A stretch of 64,000 nucleotides of DNA from Callorhinus ursinus (taxonomy: Eukaryota > Chordata > Mammalia > Carnivora > Otariidae): the NCBI RefSeq assembly GCF_003265705.1, contig NW_020312902.1:15309972-15373971 (forward strand), given 5' to 3'. A program made the position numbers and the translations under genes. Below are positions 11,090 to 23,833 of the stretch, in pieces. Under the pieces are notes generated by a model. It was not told the origin of the DNA and did not search any database. It worked only from the letters and a program-made list of their open reading frames with translations. The stretch's first letter is position 1; every line of letters begins with the position of its first letter.

Positions 11090-12370
11090 TGTCACAACTT
11101 TGGAGTACAAGAAGGGAGAGGAAATAAAAAGGCACTACTGTTCTAACTACTGAAAACAGAAAAACAATAAAGAAAAAGAAAAATCAATGAAACCAAACTT
11201 TGGCTCTTTGAAAAAGTCAGTAAAATTGATAAATCTCTAGCAATATGAAGAAAAAGAGACCTAACACAAATTACAATATCAGGAATGAAAAAGGATTTCA
11301 TTAAAGAACCTTAAAAGGTGACTAAGATATTAAAAGGATAGGAGAATACTACAAACAATTCCACAAATTCAACAACTTAGATGGACCAATTCTTTAAAAA
11401 CTCCAAACTATCAAAAGTCATCTAAGATGAAATACATAACCTTAACAGTCCTAGAACTAATAAAACTGAAAAAACCCTCTGGAGAGAAAAATCTTGAGGC
11501 CCAGATGGTTTTACTAGTGAATTCTACCTATGTTTAAAAAGGAAGCAACACCAATTATATACAATCTCTACTGAAAATAAAAGAGGAAGGCACACTTCTC
11601 AATCCATATTATGAAACCAGCATTCACCTGATACCATAGCCAGAGAAAAACACTAAGAAAACTACAGACCAGTATCCCTTATAAAAATATATGCAAAATT
11701 CTTCAAAATATTATCAAATCAAATCCAGCAATAGATAGTAATATACCATAACCAAGTGAGTTTATTCCAAGAATTCAAGATTTATTCAATATTTGGGAGG
11801 AAAAAGTACTCTACCATATTACCAATCAAAAAAAAAACCACACATTCCTATTGGATGCAGAAAAAGCATTTGACAAAATCTAATACACATTCTTGAATAA
11901 AAACACCCAGCAAACTGAATGTAACTGAGAATTTAACTCCATGAAGGGCATCTACAAAAAACTTATAATTAATATACTTAATGGTGACTGGATGCTTTCC
12001 AAGATGCAAAACAAGGTAAGGATGACATTCCTATTCAACAGCATACTGAAAGTCCTACTTCATGCAATAAGGCAAGAAAAACAAAAAGTATACAAATTGG
12101 AAAAAAAAAATTATCCCTATTCATGACAACATGGTTGTCTAGGTAGAAAATTCCCATAAAAAAAAAAAAACAACTAGAACAAAACCAAACAAACTAGAAC
12201 AGATCACTGGTTGCCAGGGGTTGGGAGAGATGTAGGGTAGGACTGCAAAGGGACAGCACAAGGAAGTTTCTCAGAGTGATGTAGTGTTCTGTATCTGGAG
12301 CACAGGGGTTAACCAAATCTATACATTCATAGCATACCAAATAAAGTCAATTTTACATACTTTAGAAAAC
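11090..12370 (+). mobile_element. L1 ORF2/3' UTR with internal deletion
   Basis: ORF2 text (AAAATTGATAAATCTCTAGC, CCTTAACAGTCCTAGAACTA, GATGCAGAAAAAGCATTTGA, GTAACTGAGAATTTAACTCC) runs to about 12160. It then jumps to 3' UTR text (CACTGGTTGCCAGGGGTTGG at 12206). The 3' half of ORF2 is missing. ACTAGAAC occurs on both sides of the junction (12172 and 12193). Confidence 0.8.
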
Positions 12371-12636
12371 AATTCTATTCCTTCTTCAATGTTATTATTC
12401 AATCATGCTGTCCTAAAGAGATCAGTACAGTGAACTGTGTTCCAAAAACTTAAAATCAATGTAATCCCTTCCATTTTTCCCCAACCTTCATCCCCATCAG
12501 ATGTAACATATTTCTAACAAATTACTAAAGAACGTTATGGTGAATTAGTTGCAAGCTAAGCACATCTAATTCTGATAATATATGGTATACATAACCTGCA
12601 TATTTAAAATTTTCTGTATCCAACAAACATTATTTT
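12371..12636. other. Non-coding, nothing recognised
   Basis: Short AT-rich stretch with no recognisable element. Confidence 0.5.
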
Positions 12637-12653
12637 AAAGGCATAAATGAGTT

Positions 12654-12849
12654 GGGGCACCTAGGTGGCTCAGTCGTTAAGCGTCTGCCTTCGGCTCAGG
12701 TCATGATCCCAGGGTCCTGGGATCGAGCCCCACATCAGGCTCTCTGCTGGGCGGGAAGCCTGCTTCTCCCTCTCCCACTCCCCCTGCTGTATTCCCTCTC
12801 TCGCTGTGTCTCTCTAATAAAATCTTTAAAAATAGTAATAATAATATAT
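12654..12849 (+). mobile_element. Can-SINE, young-looking
   Basis: Full-length consensus-like copy with a perfect 17-bp TSD, AAAGGCATAAATGAGTT at 12637-12653 and 12850-12866. Confidence 0.96.
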
Positions 12850-12866
12850 AAAGGCATAAATGAGTT

Positions 12867-13506
12867 AACAAGGAGGAGGAAAAATGCCAGAAAAGCAGAG
12901 GGAACGAAATGCCAGGTGCAGGTGAGCTGCCCCTCTCCTTAGCTGGGATGACAGGTAAGGAATAGGGTTTTAAAAACCAAGTGGGAACAGGCAAAGGACG
13001 CTGGATGTACTGGGCTAGCATTCAGTATCCATTCTATCTCCCTTGTAGGGTGTTTACTCTGCACTAGAGAGACTGGAGAACTAAAAATTACATTTTCCAG
13101 GCCCCCTAACAGCTCGAGGTTCCTGATGCTATTTAGGTCCCACTGATAACACACTGACATGAATTTGAGAAGTGAAACAGAGGTAAAAAGATTCTACTGC
13201 TTCGGCAAATGGACACAGTCAAGGCCCTTGATTTTTCTGCAGCATCATTAGCAGAGCTTTTAAGTGTCTAGTAAATAGCTTCAGGAGTACCAAGAGGCAA
13301 GGTATGAATCTTGGTGTGAATCAAAGAAGATGAGCATGATTCTGGGGCCGATAGCATTAGCTGAGGCTTCCCGCTCATGGTGGCTTCCCAGCCACAGCAG
13401 TGTGGTGGTGTTCTGTCGGGTCTTTACAACCCCAACTGAGCATCACTCTTGTTGGCCCAGTTTTGTGGTGTGGCTTTGGGAATTGTTCCTAAGGACTCAA
13501 CCCTGC
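12867..13506. repeat. Probable ancient repeat(s), unresolved
   Basis: CTAAAAATTACATTTTCCAG followed by GCCCCCTAAC resembles a widespread old mammalian repeat. GGGGCCGATAGCATTAGCTG and its flanks also look repeat-like. I cannot give families. Confidence 0.35.
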
Positions 13507-13622
13507 TAGAATGTAAGCTCCAGAAGGGCGGGTAACCTCTGTTTTGTTCATTAATGCGTCTCCCAAGATCCTAGAACAATGCCAGCATACAAATATTCAA
13601 TAAATAATTTGCTGATTGAAAG
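13507..13622 (+). mobile_element. L2 3'-end fragment
   Basis: GAATGTAAGCTCCAGAAGGG, AGAACAATGCCAGCATACAA and the terminal TTCAATAAATAATTTGCTGA match the L2 3' tail. Confidence 0.75.
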
Positions 13623-14769
13623 AATACAACTAGAATCTATTTCTTCAACCCTTCCAACAACTTTGCAGTCATTTAATGCTTTATAGTAAACCTTCTCTCC
13701 TGCTTAAACTGCTTAAATTTTTTGTCTGCAACTTCACAACTCACATAAAGAGGGGAGTAGCAGCTGATATCTACAATAAAGCCAGAACCTTCAAAGGGAT
13801 ATACCTTTAGGAAGAGTCAAATGTAAAAAATCTGTCCATCAAGCAAAGTGAGATGCTAAGGACATTTTGTCTGCCTCTAGGCTCTACATAGGAAGAGGAG
13901 ATCTACCCCTCCCAAATTTTTAAGTATGGGACCTGCACCTCAGACAGGTTTGAAATTTAAGTTTTTATTACCTGAGTGGTCCTGGAACCTGGAAGTCAAG
14001 CAATTAACAACAAAGCACATCCTCAATCAAAGCTACACAGGATTCCAATAAAGCTCTCCTGCAAAGAACAAAAACTCACAAAACCGTTAACAACAATAGA
14101 CGAAAACAATCTACTTACAAGCAAGAGGCAATAAACAAAAAAAAGTTAGAATTCCAAAATTCAGATAATAGAATTCTCTTCAAAAAAGAAACAAAAGCTG
14201 CAGTAGTCCAAACTTGACCAATTAAAGGGTGAAATCAGATAAACTAGCCCCTACTCGTGTATAAAAACTTGATCTCTCCCAGGTAACAACAAAAGTCTTA
14301 ACCATCTTCCTGAGGAAAAAAAAAAAAAACAGCTTTAGGAAGTCACATAGCAATGCTAAGTTGGGGAACAGATGTCCAGCCAAAGCAAATCAGTAATCCA
14401 CTCTGTCCAAGAGAAATGTGTAAGACACACCATCCTAGCAAACCTAACACTGCAGGAGTTTCTCAATGCATGTAAGAAGGAAATGTAATGATCAGAAATC
14501 CAAATACTATGGTAGGTTCAAAAGGAGTATGCATCATCTATTCAGTGATCATTTCCTGAGTATCAAGTTCAATAAGCTAGTTACAAAAATGATTAAGGAC
14601 CATGTCCTAGAAGCACCTACCACCTCATGAGAAGATACAGACATGTTGGATATACTTTTAGTCCAAAGACCTTTTTCATAAAAACTGATTACCCTCTATC
14701 TTGCACGAACTGATCTACCCATCCGTAAGGGCAGGAACCACCTGTTTTCCACTATCAAACATCCCTCCT
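13623..14769. other. Non-coding, nothing recognised
   Basis: Part of the long SINE-free interval. TTTTTATTACC near 13960 would be an AATAAA signal on the minus strand, but no upstream gene structure is established. Confidence 0.45.
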
Positions 14770-14925
14770 GGAGCACATACACCTGGTGAGACTATAATTA
14801 TGATCCCCATTTTCTACATCAGGAAACTGGAGCTTGGCGAGGTTAACTTGATTTGCTCAAGACAGAGCCCACACCTGGGTAATGATAGCACAGAGGGTCA
14901 AACCCAGGACTGACACCAAACCCTT
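14770..14925 (-). mobile_element. MIR fragment, antisense
   Basis: GATCCCCATTTTCTACATCA, GAAACTGGAGCTTGGCGAGG, TTGCTCAAGACAGAGCC and GTCAAACCCAGGACT are MIR core text in antisense. Confidence 0.75.
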
Positions 14926-15653
14926 TGCTTTTAGCCAGTGGCACCCCTGTGGCAGGCCTGAGGAACAGGGACCTGAAAGGAATCCTACTCCTGCTCACAA
15001 CTAGGCAGGCAGTACACCACTTAACCTCCCAGGCTACCCCTCGGCACCTACCACCCCTTCCTGCCCCATCAGTATTCTGAAGAGAAAGGAAATGCAACTT
15101 GTTCCTCACAGAAGGCTGCCGACCACAAAGCCAGGTACATGAGCAAAATCTCTGACGAACAGGTTTATTTTGGGAGCAAGAATGAGACATTCTTGCCCTC
15201 AGAAGCTTAAGTCTAGTTTATACCCAAAGAGGACTTGCTCAAATTGTCCCCATACATGTGGCATGTTCAGGGACTACAACACATATACACATACATGTTG
15301 TGTGTGTAGATCTGATAGCCGTGTAAATGCACATATACAGAGAAAAAGTTGTAGGATTTCTCAAAAAAAAAAAGTCCTAGTAATTCCACTCTGCTTATTA
15401 ATACTGTAATAGTTCATATAGCTGAACTCAATGTACCTTTACACGACCTAGGAGGCAAAAAAAATAAAAGGTCTACTAAATACAAGTACCAGTATAACCA
15501 AGACTTCAAGGGTTATTGGTTCAACTATTAAGAACTCTTTCAAAGTAGCCTCCAGCACTTTCAAGTATCCATTTACATGCAAAACCAAGGCTCAGGTAAT
15601 TGCAAATTCCTTATGGATCATACTAAGTAACACACTGTGGTTCGAGTTTTTAA
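14926..15653. other. Non-coding, nothing recognised
   Basis: A minus-strand frame of 115 codons (14843-15190) partly overlaps the MIR fragment and shows no domain. Treated as chance. Confidence 0.5.
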
Positions 15654-15750
15654 TGTGTGTGTGTGTGTATATATATATACACACACACACACACATATAT
15701 ATACACATACATATATGTGTGTGTGTATATATATATATATATGTATATAT
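15654..15750. repeat. Palindromic (GT)n(AT)n(AC)n(AT)n microsatellite
   Basis: Alternating GT, AT, AC, AT, GT, AT blocks. The GT and AC arms around an AT centre are reverse complements, so the tract could fold as a hairpin or cruciform. Confidence 0.95.
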
Positions 15751-18700
15751 GCAAATGGTTAGTATAACATACCTTGAAAAAAATACTTAAACATTTTAAG
15801 CTGGTTTAGACTGGCCTTCCCTCTACTCCCTCAAATGTTCCAAATTAGTATGGCTTTATTACGCATAATGGAATTTAAGAAATAAAGTAATCAAAACTCT
15901 AAAAGTTCAAGCCAAATATAAAGTGGGAGATCAATGGAATGGAGAAAATTTGATGGCACAGTTCAAATCTTGACATCACATAGCACCATGTAAAAAGTGA
16001 GGAAGTAATCCAAAAAATAATAAATATCCATTTTAATCAAGGTCTTATTTTCTTCCATTCTTTCCATCCTGTTTTAGTTAGGAAGGATTTCATGAGGGGG
16101 ACAAGGGAAGGAAAAGGAACACACTCTTTTTGTAATTAAAATTTCCTAGAACCACAATGTAAAACATAAAAACTGGGTCTTAATCCTGGAGAGATCTCCT
16201 TTTACTCAACTATAATGAAGGTTCTCCAGTTCTGCATGTAGACTGGGGGACACGGTAAAAGAAATGAGAAGGTGGACTTACACAAAAGATCTTTAAGTTT
16301 CCACACCCTCAAGTAATATTCAAGGCACTTGCACATTAAGACAAAAAAGCTCCCTCACACCTCACAAATCAAAAAGGGGAAAGAATAGAAAGAATATCAA
16401 AATTACACTAAAGATCACCCTACTCCATCACAGAAATCTGTATAAAAGATCAGTGAGGAATGTTCTAGATGAGAAAGTGGGCTCGTTCTTTCCTCATCTC
16501 TTTCAGTGGCCTTGTGCCCGGTCTACTTGAAAGCTTAATGGGCAGGAGGTATAGGGGCTGTTACAACTGTGATTATTAAGGAATACTGCTCATTTAATCA
16601 CAGATTACCTTTTATGAACCAGGAGCCCCAGAGCTTAACAAAGGAGTTGAAGGGGACATGATAAAGCCCCAAAGTATCTTCAAGTTTTTCATTTCCTTAG
16701 TGTAGTAATGACTCACTTCCATTTTAAGAACCCACATAAAGCAAATTTTTTTCTTCCCATAAGCCTAAAAAAGAAGGTTTTACTTGAAGTACCCTCACAA
16801 AAAGGGAAAAGGGGGGGATGAAAAGAAGGAAGATCACAGCTAAGTTTTTAGAAGACACAAGAGTCACTCACTGAATGAGTACTTTTCAGGAACTGTTCAG
16901 AATGGCTGAAGATACTGGAATGTTCCCCTGCTCCCCTGACAGTTCGCCAGGGCTTTAGCCAAGGGAGTTCTCTTACCCATACAGACACAAGTAAAGGGGG
17001 ACTGTTAAACTTATTCCTGTTTATCTAATAAAACTCAATATTCAGATTTGAAATTGGACCAGTCTAGTGTATAAAAAAAGCCAAGAGAACAAGAGAAGAG
17101 TTGCACCATACAAAATGAACATTACCTTTTTATAAAAACCAACGTAATTTGACAATCAGGCAGGGTTACTATATGGTATTTCTCATTCTAACTCCTATAC
17201 CCAGAGCCCTTATCCGTTTAAGATTTTTAGTAGTCAAAATCATCCCGTTTGAAAGGACTCATTCACAAGGGACTCCTGGAGCAGTTGAAGAGAATGAGCA
17301 GGTTTAGTCATAAAAATCATAAAACCCTTGCTACCTGGAGTGCAGTCTCATTGATCAAAACTCCGTGACGGCTTTGATGCTGGATTCAAGAGTCTTGTCT
17401 CTAATTATGGATGGAACAATTGCTTTCCTTAATGCTATTTTTAAGTGTAGTTAACAACTGCTGGAAACAAAAAGGGCAACTTTTACAGTGGAAGGAAGAG
17501 AATCTCAACGCACTCAAGCTACTTTGGTGAAATTAGCAAATAATGAGCTGAAGCCACTGGATGCTCTAGGTGGGTTGCAGAACCTAGATACTCCCTAAAA
17601 TTGTGTGCCAAATAGTATCATATGAGCATTCTTCTGGGGAAAAGGTCCATACTTTTTTGCTTTCATTGTATGTGTTTGATTATTGTCATTTGGGTCAGTA
17701 AGCATTCACACACTTTACTCCAAAAGTTGTTATTGCCACGGACTACAGTGAGGGTTTGGGAGCCCTCTGTCCAACACCTTTTCAATTTTCTAAGCCAATT
17801 AAATAATCTGGTGCACACAGTGGGTTCAGAACAATAGGTCTCCAGATTTCTCTACTGCCAAGTTCAGATCTTCACACCAGTGCCTCATAGAGAAGCCAGA
17901 GGAATCTACTAGAGCTCCAATGTCATCCATAATTTAAGAGGAAAAAATGGTAACACCTGTTAACACACAATTTATACAGCTGTTGGGAGTGACAATGTTG
18001 AACCAAAGAAGCCAATGTTCACAATATACTGGGGCCATTTTGATTCCAGTTTTGGCAGTGATGTAGTAACATTGCCAACACCTTGTCCCCACAAAATAAT
18101 AAAGTTAAAAAAACCAGGATCTCCTATAGGAGGCTTCTTATGGAAGTCTAATACAACTTAGGACACCCATACCTAGAAATGCTCCTTATAGAGCACCATC
18201 TCATCTCTCAAAGATATAGCCACAGATCTCTTTCCACAAGTCCACCCCAACTAATCTATCTCATCCTCCCTCTCAGCTCCCCCCTCTCCCCACTCATCTC
18301 CCTGCTTTATCCACCCTCTTTTTCTGGTTCATTCACCACAAGCTAGACTGAGATCACTTCTCTAGGTAGAAGGAGAGAGAAAAAGGAAGACTACTATATA
18401 CTAATAAATTTATACTTTTGCTTTTCACCTGTCACCTGTATATGGCAGTGGTCTTTGTAAACTCCTAAAGCACTATAGAATTATAGTAAGGTAAACAATC
18501 ACCAGTTAATTCACGAATCCTAATAGTGAATGGCCTTCCATTGAGACTCTCCTTATCATGGAGACAAAAATTTTGCACCAAGTAACCAAAGAATCTCCAA
18601 TCCAGTCATCACATTACTCACGTTTAAGGAGTTAGAGGAGGCACTGCTTATCATTTATCTGGTAAATAAATCCTACAGCTTTTCAAGACTCTCCCACTCT

Positions 18701-19339
18701 CTGACTGACACACACAGAACCTTTTTCTAGCGGTTCCTTCAGCTCAGCCTCTTCCCCCTCAGTGCACACTTGTGTTACTCAGCCCCATCTGTGTACGCTC
18801 ATGCTGATGGGCGCCCCCCCCGTCATTCCAAGAAAAATTTATTTTCTATTCTCTAGCACTTGTATGCATGGAGATGTTTGTATCTCCTTCCTCAAGGGAA
18901 AGTCTCTTATCTTTGAATCTCCGGCATCTGGCATAGGCAGGCACTCTGTTCAGTAGTGAAAAAATGTTGTCCACCCACCTCTGAGACACTGATTCATACT
19001 TATCACTCTTTTTCAAGACTTTGCTCCAGATTCGGGTTTTCTCTGAAGCCTTCTCTGATGTACCTCTTCTATACTATCTCTCTGCTATTACTCTTACCAG
19101 CTCAGCAGTCTTTCCTTCCTTCAACAGATACTCTCGGAGCTTCCATCACAAACCAGGCACTGCCCGTGGGCCTGGGAATAAAGCACTGAATGAAACAGAA
19201 AAATCCCTGCCCTTGTGGGACACATTTTCTAAATGGGGAGAAGTGGGGCACACTCAGACATCTCATTCAATTTGAAATTTGTTATAATTCATTCTTTTGA
19301 TTCTATATTGATTCAAGTGACTATCCAGAATCCGGTGGT
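15751..19339. other. Long SINE-free, mostly unassigned sequence
   Basis: No SINE or young L1 in about 3.6 kb. The part at 18650-19300 has L2-like features (CTCAGCAGTCTTTCCTTCCT, CTGGGAATAAAGCACTGAAT). On the minus strand, CCCTTTTTGTTTCCAG at 17461-17476 is a good splice-acceptor look-alike followed by 19 codons and a stop (17460-17401). This is too short to call an exon. Confidence 0.4.
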
Positions 19340-19860
19340 AAATCATCAGCGAAATAGCCACCAATAATTCCTCTTATTCCTCTAGACATAGGGCTGCTCC
19401 TTCTATCAAAAGGTAGAGTTTATTTCCTTTCTACCTGAACCTGAGCTGACTTGTTTGTGACTTGTTTGGATCCAGAGAATAGGCAGAAGTGACTGTTGCA
19501 CCAGTTCGGGGCCTGGGCTCTCAGAGGTCTGACAACTTTTACACCCTTGGAAACCAGACCCCATGTAAAGAAGTCCAGACTATACAGCTGGAGAGAAAGG
19601 GCCTGAGGATGAGTCACCACATGGCAAGAGAGGACACCTGGAGGAGAACCATGGCACTCCAGCTGCCAGCTAGCACCAAGCCCTCAGCCCTGTCCAGCTA
19701 CCAGGTGAACACAGCCACATGAGTGAGCCCAATTAAAGCCATGCGGCACAGAGATAAGTCATGTCCGATAAACTCCTTAACTGCCATAACATAACCAACA
19801 ACAGTTGTTGTTTTAAGCTTCTAAATTTTGATGTGGCTTGTTAGGTAGCAATAATGGAGA
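19340..19860 (+). mobile_element. MLT1-type MaLR solo LTR
   Basis: The order of text matches MLT1 LTRs: GAATAGGCAGAAGTGACTG, TTGGAAACCAGACCCCATGT, CCACATGAGTGAGCC and the 3' end TTGTTTTAAGCTTCTAAATTTT...GCAATAATGG. No internal sequence is attached, so it is a solo LTR fossil. Exact subfamily not assigned. Confidence 0.75.
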
Positions 19861-20050
19861 AACTGCCTTAATAAGACTATGCTCTTAACCAGTCAAAAAT
19901 GCTAGCTCCTACATTGTTATGACCCTTCGTTAGGTCTACTATGGTTAGGCAAGAAGTAAACATCAAGCAAGTATTTGATGAATTTTGTAAAACTGAATAG
20001 AGAAGATTCTAGGAAGATGGAAGAGTAGGTAGCAACAAGAATCTATCTCC

Positions 20051-20172
20051 GTGATAACACTTTTGGTATACAACATATAGACCCGCTGAACCACTATCTT
20101 GTACACCTGAAATTTAACACTGTGTCAACTAGACTCAGAAAAACTAAGTCACTTTTAACATTAAAAAAAAAG
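20051..20172 (+). mobile_element. L1 3'-end fragment nested in L1 5' UTR
   Basis: ACCACTATCTTGTACACCTG, AATTTAACACTGTGTCAACT and an A-run form an L1 3' tail. It lies, together with the next SINE, between AATCTATCTCC (20040-20050) and AATCTATTTCC (20434-20444). Confidence 0.65.
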
Positions 20173-20174
20173 AC

Positions 20175-20369
20175 TGGGGTACCTGGGTGGCTCAGTGAAC
20201 CACCCAACTCTTAATTTCAGCTCAGGTCATGGTCTCGGGGTCCTGAGACGGAGTCTAAGGGGCTCCGCACTCAGCACAGAATAGGCATGAGATTCTTTCC
20301 CGCTTCCTTTCCCTCCCCCTCTGCCACCCCACCTCACTCACCCGAGCGCAGTCTCTCAACCTTCTCTGA

Positions 20370-20413
<44 letters not shown>

Positions 20414-20433
20414 AAATAAAATCTTTAAAAAAA
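20175..20433 (+). mobile_element. Can-SINE with expanded AAAT tail
   Basis: Head GGGGTACCTGGGTGGCTCAG, CT-rich body, then a long AAAT array (20369-20422) and AAATCTTTAAAA. Confidence 0.92.
20369..20422. repeat. (AAAT)n microsatellite in SINE tail
   Basis: About thirteen AAAT units directly seen, with one interruption near 20410. Confidence 0.95.
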
Positions 20434-22610
20434 AATCTATTTCCCTACCTGGATAACAATTGCACCCACAGAATGGAATCTGTCTGATGTTTCTATTTTG
20501 GAACACTAAGTCTGTTGAAAGTTTACAACTTCTAGACAAAGACTCAGATGGTAAACAGCCGTTAGTTTCAGTCAGTTTTAGCTCTTAGAGCTAAAATGAC
20601 TCAATCTTCCACACCTAGACCCCTGGCAGGCAACTTTGAGGGTTCTTGGAAGACAGGGTCCTTCTTGCCCACCCTAGTTCCCATAAGCTGCATGCAGGTT
20701 GTTCCAAGTATCAGGAATCCGCTCTGACTGAGGAACTCTGCCTCAGATCACAGAAGACAAGGAGGTGAGCAGCCGTTGTAGTTGCACCTCCCCTCACTGT
20801 TACAAGCCCCTCCCCTTCCGGGTTAAGGGATTGCCAGGGAATTTAAAGGGCCCAAGCCCTTTTCTCCCTACCTTCATTTTTTGCTTCTTCTCCCCTTTTG
20901 GGAGCCAGAAATTAAAGACCAGACATTTAACAATAACTGCATATATGGAAAAAATTACAAAGTGTTCATGTGTAGGCAAAGGCTCAGAAAAAACCTGAGC
21001 AGACCTCAAGTGTATACCTCAACACAGAAACAGCCTACAATTTTGACAAATACAATAAAATAACCCAGAAAAGAAAATGCTGGGAAAGGAGGAAAATCCG
21101 CTTTCCAGAGTTACCACATAAGAGGATTCAAATGTCCAGTGTTCAACAACAAAAATCACAAGGCATACGAAAACAGGAAAGCATGGTCCAAAAGGGGTGG
21201 GGGAGAAGATATCAACAGTAACTGTCCCTGAAAAAGACCTATTGGCAGATATACTAGAGAAAGACTTTAAAACAACAGTCTTAAAGATGCTTAAAAAACT
21301 AAAAGAAGATGTGGAGAAAGTCTAGGAAATTATGTGAGCAAAATGGAAATAAGGAGACAGAAAACCTAAGACCCCCCCCAAAAAAATTCTACAGCAGAAA
21401 AATACAGTAGCTAGCAGAAATGAAAAATTCACTAGAGGGATTCAAAGGTAGATCTGAACAGACCAAAAAAAAAAAAAAAAAAGCAGTGAACTTGAAGACA
21501 GGACAATGGAAATTATCAAGTCTGAAGAACAGAAAAAAGATGGAAGAAAAGCCAAGAGAACCCAAGGGAACTGTGGGACACCACCAAGCCGACCAACATG
21601 TGTAGCATGGGAGTCCCCAGGTGAAGAGAGAAATAGAATATCTGAAAAATAATGGCTGAAAACGTCCCCAATTGAAGTGACATGAATATGAACATCCAAG
21701 AAATTCAACAAATTCCACATAAGATGAACTCAAAGAGACCTGCACCAACACATAGGATAATCAAACTTCCAAAAAAGACAATGACAGACTCCTGGAAGTA
21801 GCAAGGGAGAAGCAAATCATCACTTACAAAGGATCATCAGTAAGACTATTAGCAGATTCATCACCAAACTTTGGTGGTTAGCAAAGAGTGGGCTCATTGA
21901 GTCAAAGTATTAATATAAAACAAAACAAAAACCCTATCAATCAAGAAATCTATATCCAGCAAAACTGTCCTTCAAAAGAGATATTAAGACATTCCCAGAT
22001 TAACAAAAGCTCAGAGGACTCAGGACCACTAGAACTGCCCTGTAAGAGTCCTAGAAGATGAAGTGAGGACACTAGACAGTAACTCAGAGCCATGTGGAGA
22101 CTCGCTCAGTAATGGCAAAGACATGGGCAATTATAACAGCTAGTATTAGTGTAACAATGGTTTGTAACTGCACTTTGTTTGCTACCTGAGTTAAGAGACT
22201 AATACATTTAAATAGACAACAATTTTTAGTGTATTGCTGAACTTTGGTTTAGAACTCCAAATCTTGGATAATACATGTAATTTCCCTGTTATCTACAAAA
22301 ATAGCTATTAAATATACAAAGGAAATGACAAAGAAATTTCAATACTTCACCACACACACACATGCACACAAAATAAAACACAGAAGACAGTAACGCAAGA
22401 AATAAGGACAAAAAGCCCTAAGGCATACAGCAAACAAACAGCATAATTAGAGAAGTCCCTCCTTATTATTTTAAATGTAAATGAATTAAACTCTCCCATC
22501 AGCAAGACAGATTAGCAAAATGGATAAAAATACATGATTCAACTCGATGCCATCTACAAGAGACTCACTTGAGAACCAGACACAAACATGTTGAAAGTAA
22601 AAGGATGGAG

Positions 22611-22720
22611 GGGCTCCTGGCTGGCTTAGTCATTACAGCGTGTGACTCTTGATCTCAGGGTTGTGGGTTCAAGCCCCACACTGGGTATAGAGATTATGTA
22701 AAAATAAAATCTTAAAAAAG
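22611..22720 (+). mobile_element. Short Can-SINE (tRNA part only)
   Basis: GGGGCTCCTGGCTGGCTTAG, TGGGTTCAAGCCCCACACTG, then GAGATTATGTAAAAATAAAATCTT. It has no CT-rich body. It shares an outer TSD with the next SINE (AAAAGGATGGA at 22599-22609 and 22910-22920). Confidence 0.9.
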
Positions 22721-22909
22721 AGGGGCGCCTGGGTGGCTCAGTCAGGTAAGTGTCTGCCTTCAGCTCAGGTCATGATCGCAGGATCCTGGGATGGAGCTGC
22801 TCAGCAAGGAGTCTGCTTCTCCCTTCCCCTCTCCCTTCACCCCTCTCCCTGCTCATGCTCTCGCTTGTTCTTTCTGTCTCTCTCTCAAGTAAATAAAATC
22901 TTTAAAAAG
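22721..22909 (+). mobile_element. Can-SINE, in the tail of a short SINE
   Basis: Full SINE with CGCCTGGGTGGCTCAGTCAG head and AAGTAAATAAAATCTTT tail. It joins directly to the A-tail of the preceding short SINE. Only an outer TSD around both is visible. Confidence 0.93.
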
Positions 22910-23109
22910 AAAAGGATGGAAAAGTTATCCCTTGCTAATAGCAACCAAAAGTAAAGATGCAGCTATACTACTCTCAGACAAAATAGACTTTAAAATCAAA
23001 AAGGTTACAAGAGACAAAGAAGGATATTATCTGTTAATGAAATATACAACGGAGCAAGAAGATCTAGAACTATAAACCGTTAGGCACCTAATGACAGACT
23101 ATCAAAATT

Positions 23110-23304
23110 TATGAGCACCTGAGTGGCTCAGTCGGTTAAGGGTCCAACTCTCAGTTTCAGCTCAGGTCATGATCTCAGGGTTGTGGGACTGAGCCCCATG
23201 TTGGGCTCCGCACTCAGGGCAAAGTCTGCTTGAGATTCTCTCTCTCCCTCTCCTTCCGCCCCTCCACCTGCTCATGATCTCTAAAACAAATGAATCTTTA
23301 AAAA
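23110..23304 (+). mobile_element. Can-SINE
   Basis: GAGCACCTGAGTGGCTCAGT head, CT-rich body and ATGAATCTTTAAAAAG tail; inserted in L1. Confidence 0.92.
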
Positions 23305-23833
23305 GATGTATAAAGCAAAAACTGGCAAAATTAAGGGGAGAAATAGACAATTCTACAATAGTAGTTGGGCACTTCAATACCTCACAATAGTGGATAGAAC
23401 CAGGCATAAGATAAGGAAATACAGGGCTTAACACAACAAATCAACTAGATATAACAGACATATACAAAACACTGTGCCAGTAACAGTGCACGTTTTCTCA
23501 GGTACACATGGGGCACTGTCCAGCGAAGACGCCATGTTAGGCCACAAATTAAGTCTTAGTAGATTTAGAAAGACATAACAGAGTATCTTCTCTGACTATA
23601 ACAGGACAAAGTTAGACATCAATAACAAAAGAAAAACTGGAAAATTGACAAAACAGTGGAAACTAAACAAGACACTTTTAAACACTGTATAAAAAGAAGT
23701 CACATGAGAAATTAGAAAATACTTAGAGACAAATGAAAATAAAAACAGAACATACCAAAACTTATGAGACAGTGAAAGCCGTGCTAAGGGGGTAACTTAC
23801 AGCTAGAAACATTTACATTAAAAACAAAGATCT

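Noticed and set aside
12652..12942. Frames beginning MGHLGGSVVKRLPSAQV-like and similar ones elsewhere
   Set aside because: The recurring peptide (GGSV-K-LPSAQVMIPGSWD) is simply the Can-SINE head translated; it is not a protein family.
17401..17476. Minus-strand terminal-exon look-alike after a good acceptor
   Set aside because: Only 19 codons follow before a stop; every frame closes quickly, so the open length carries no information.
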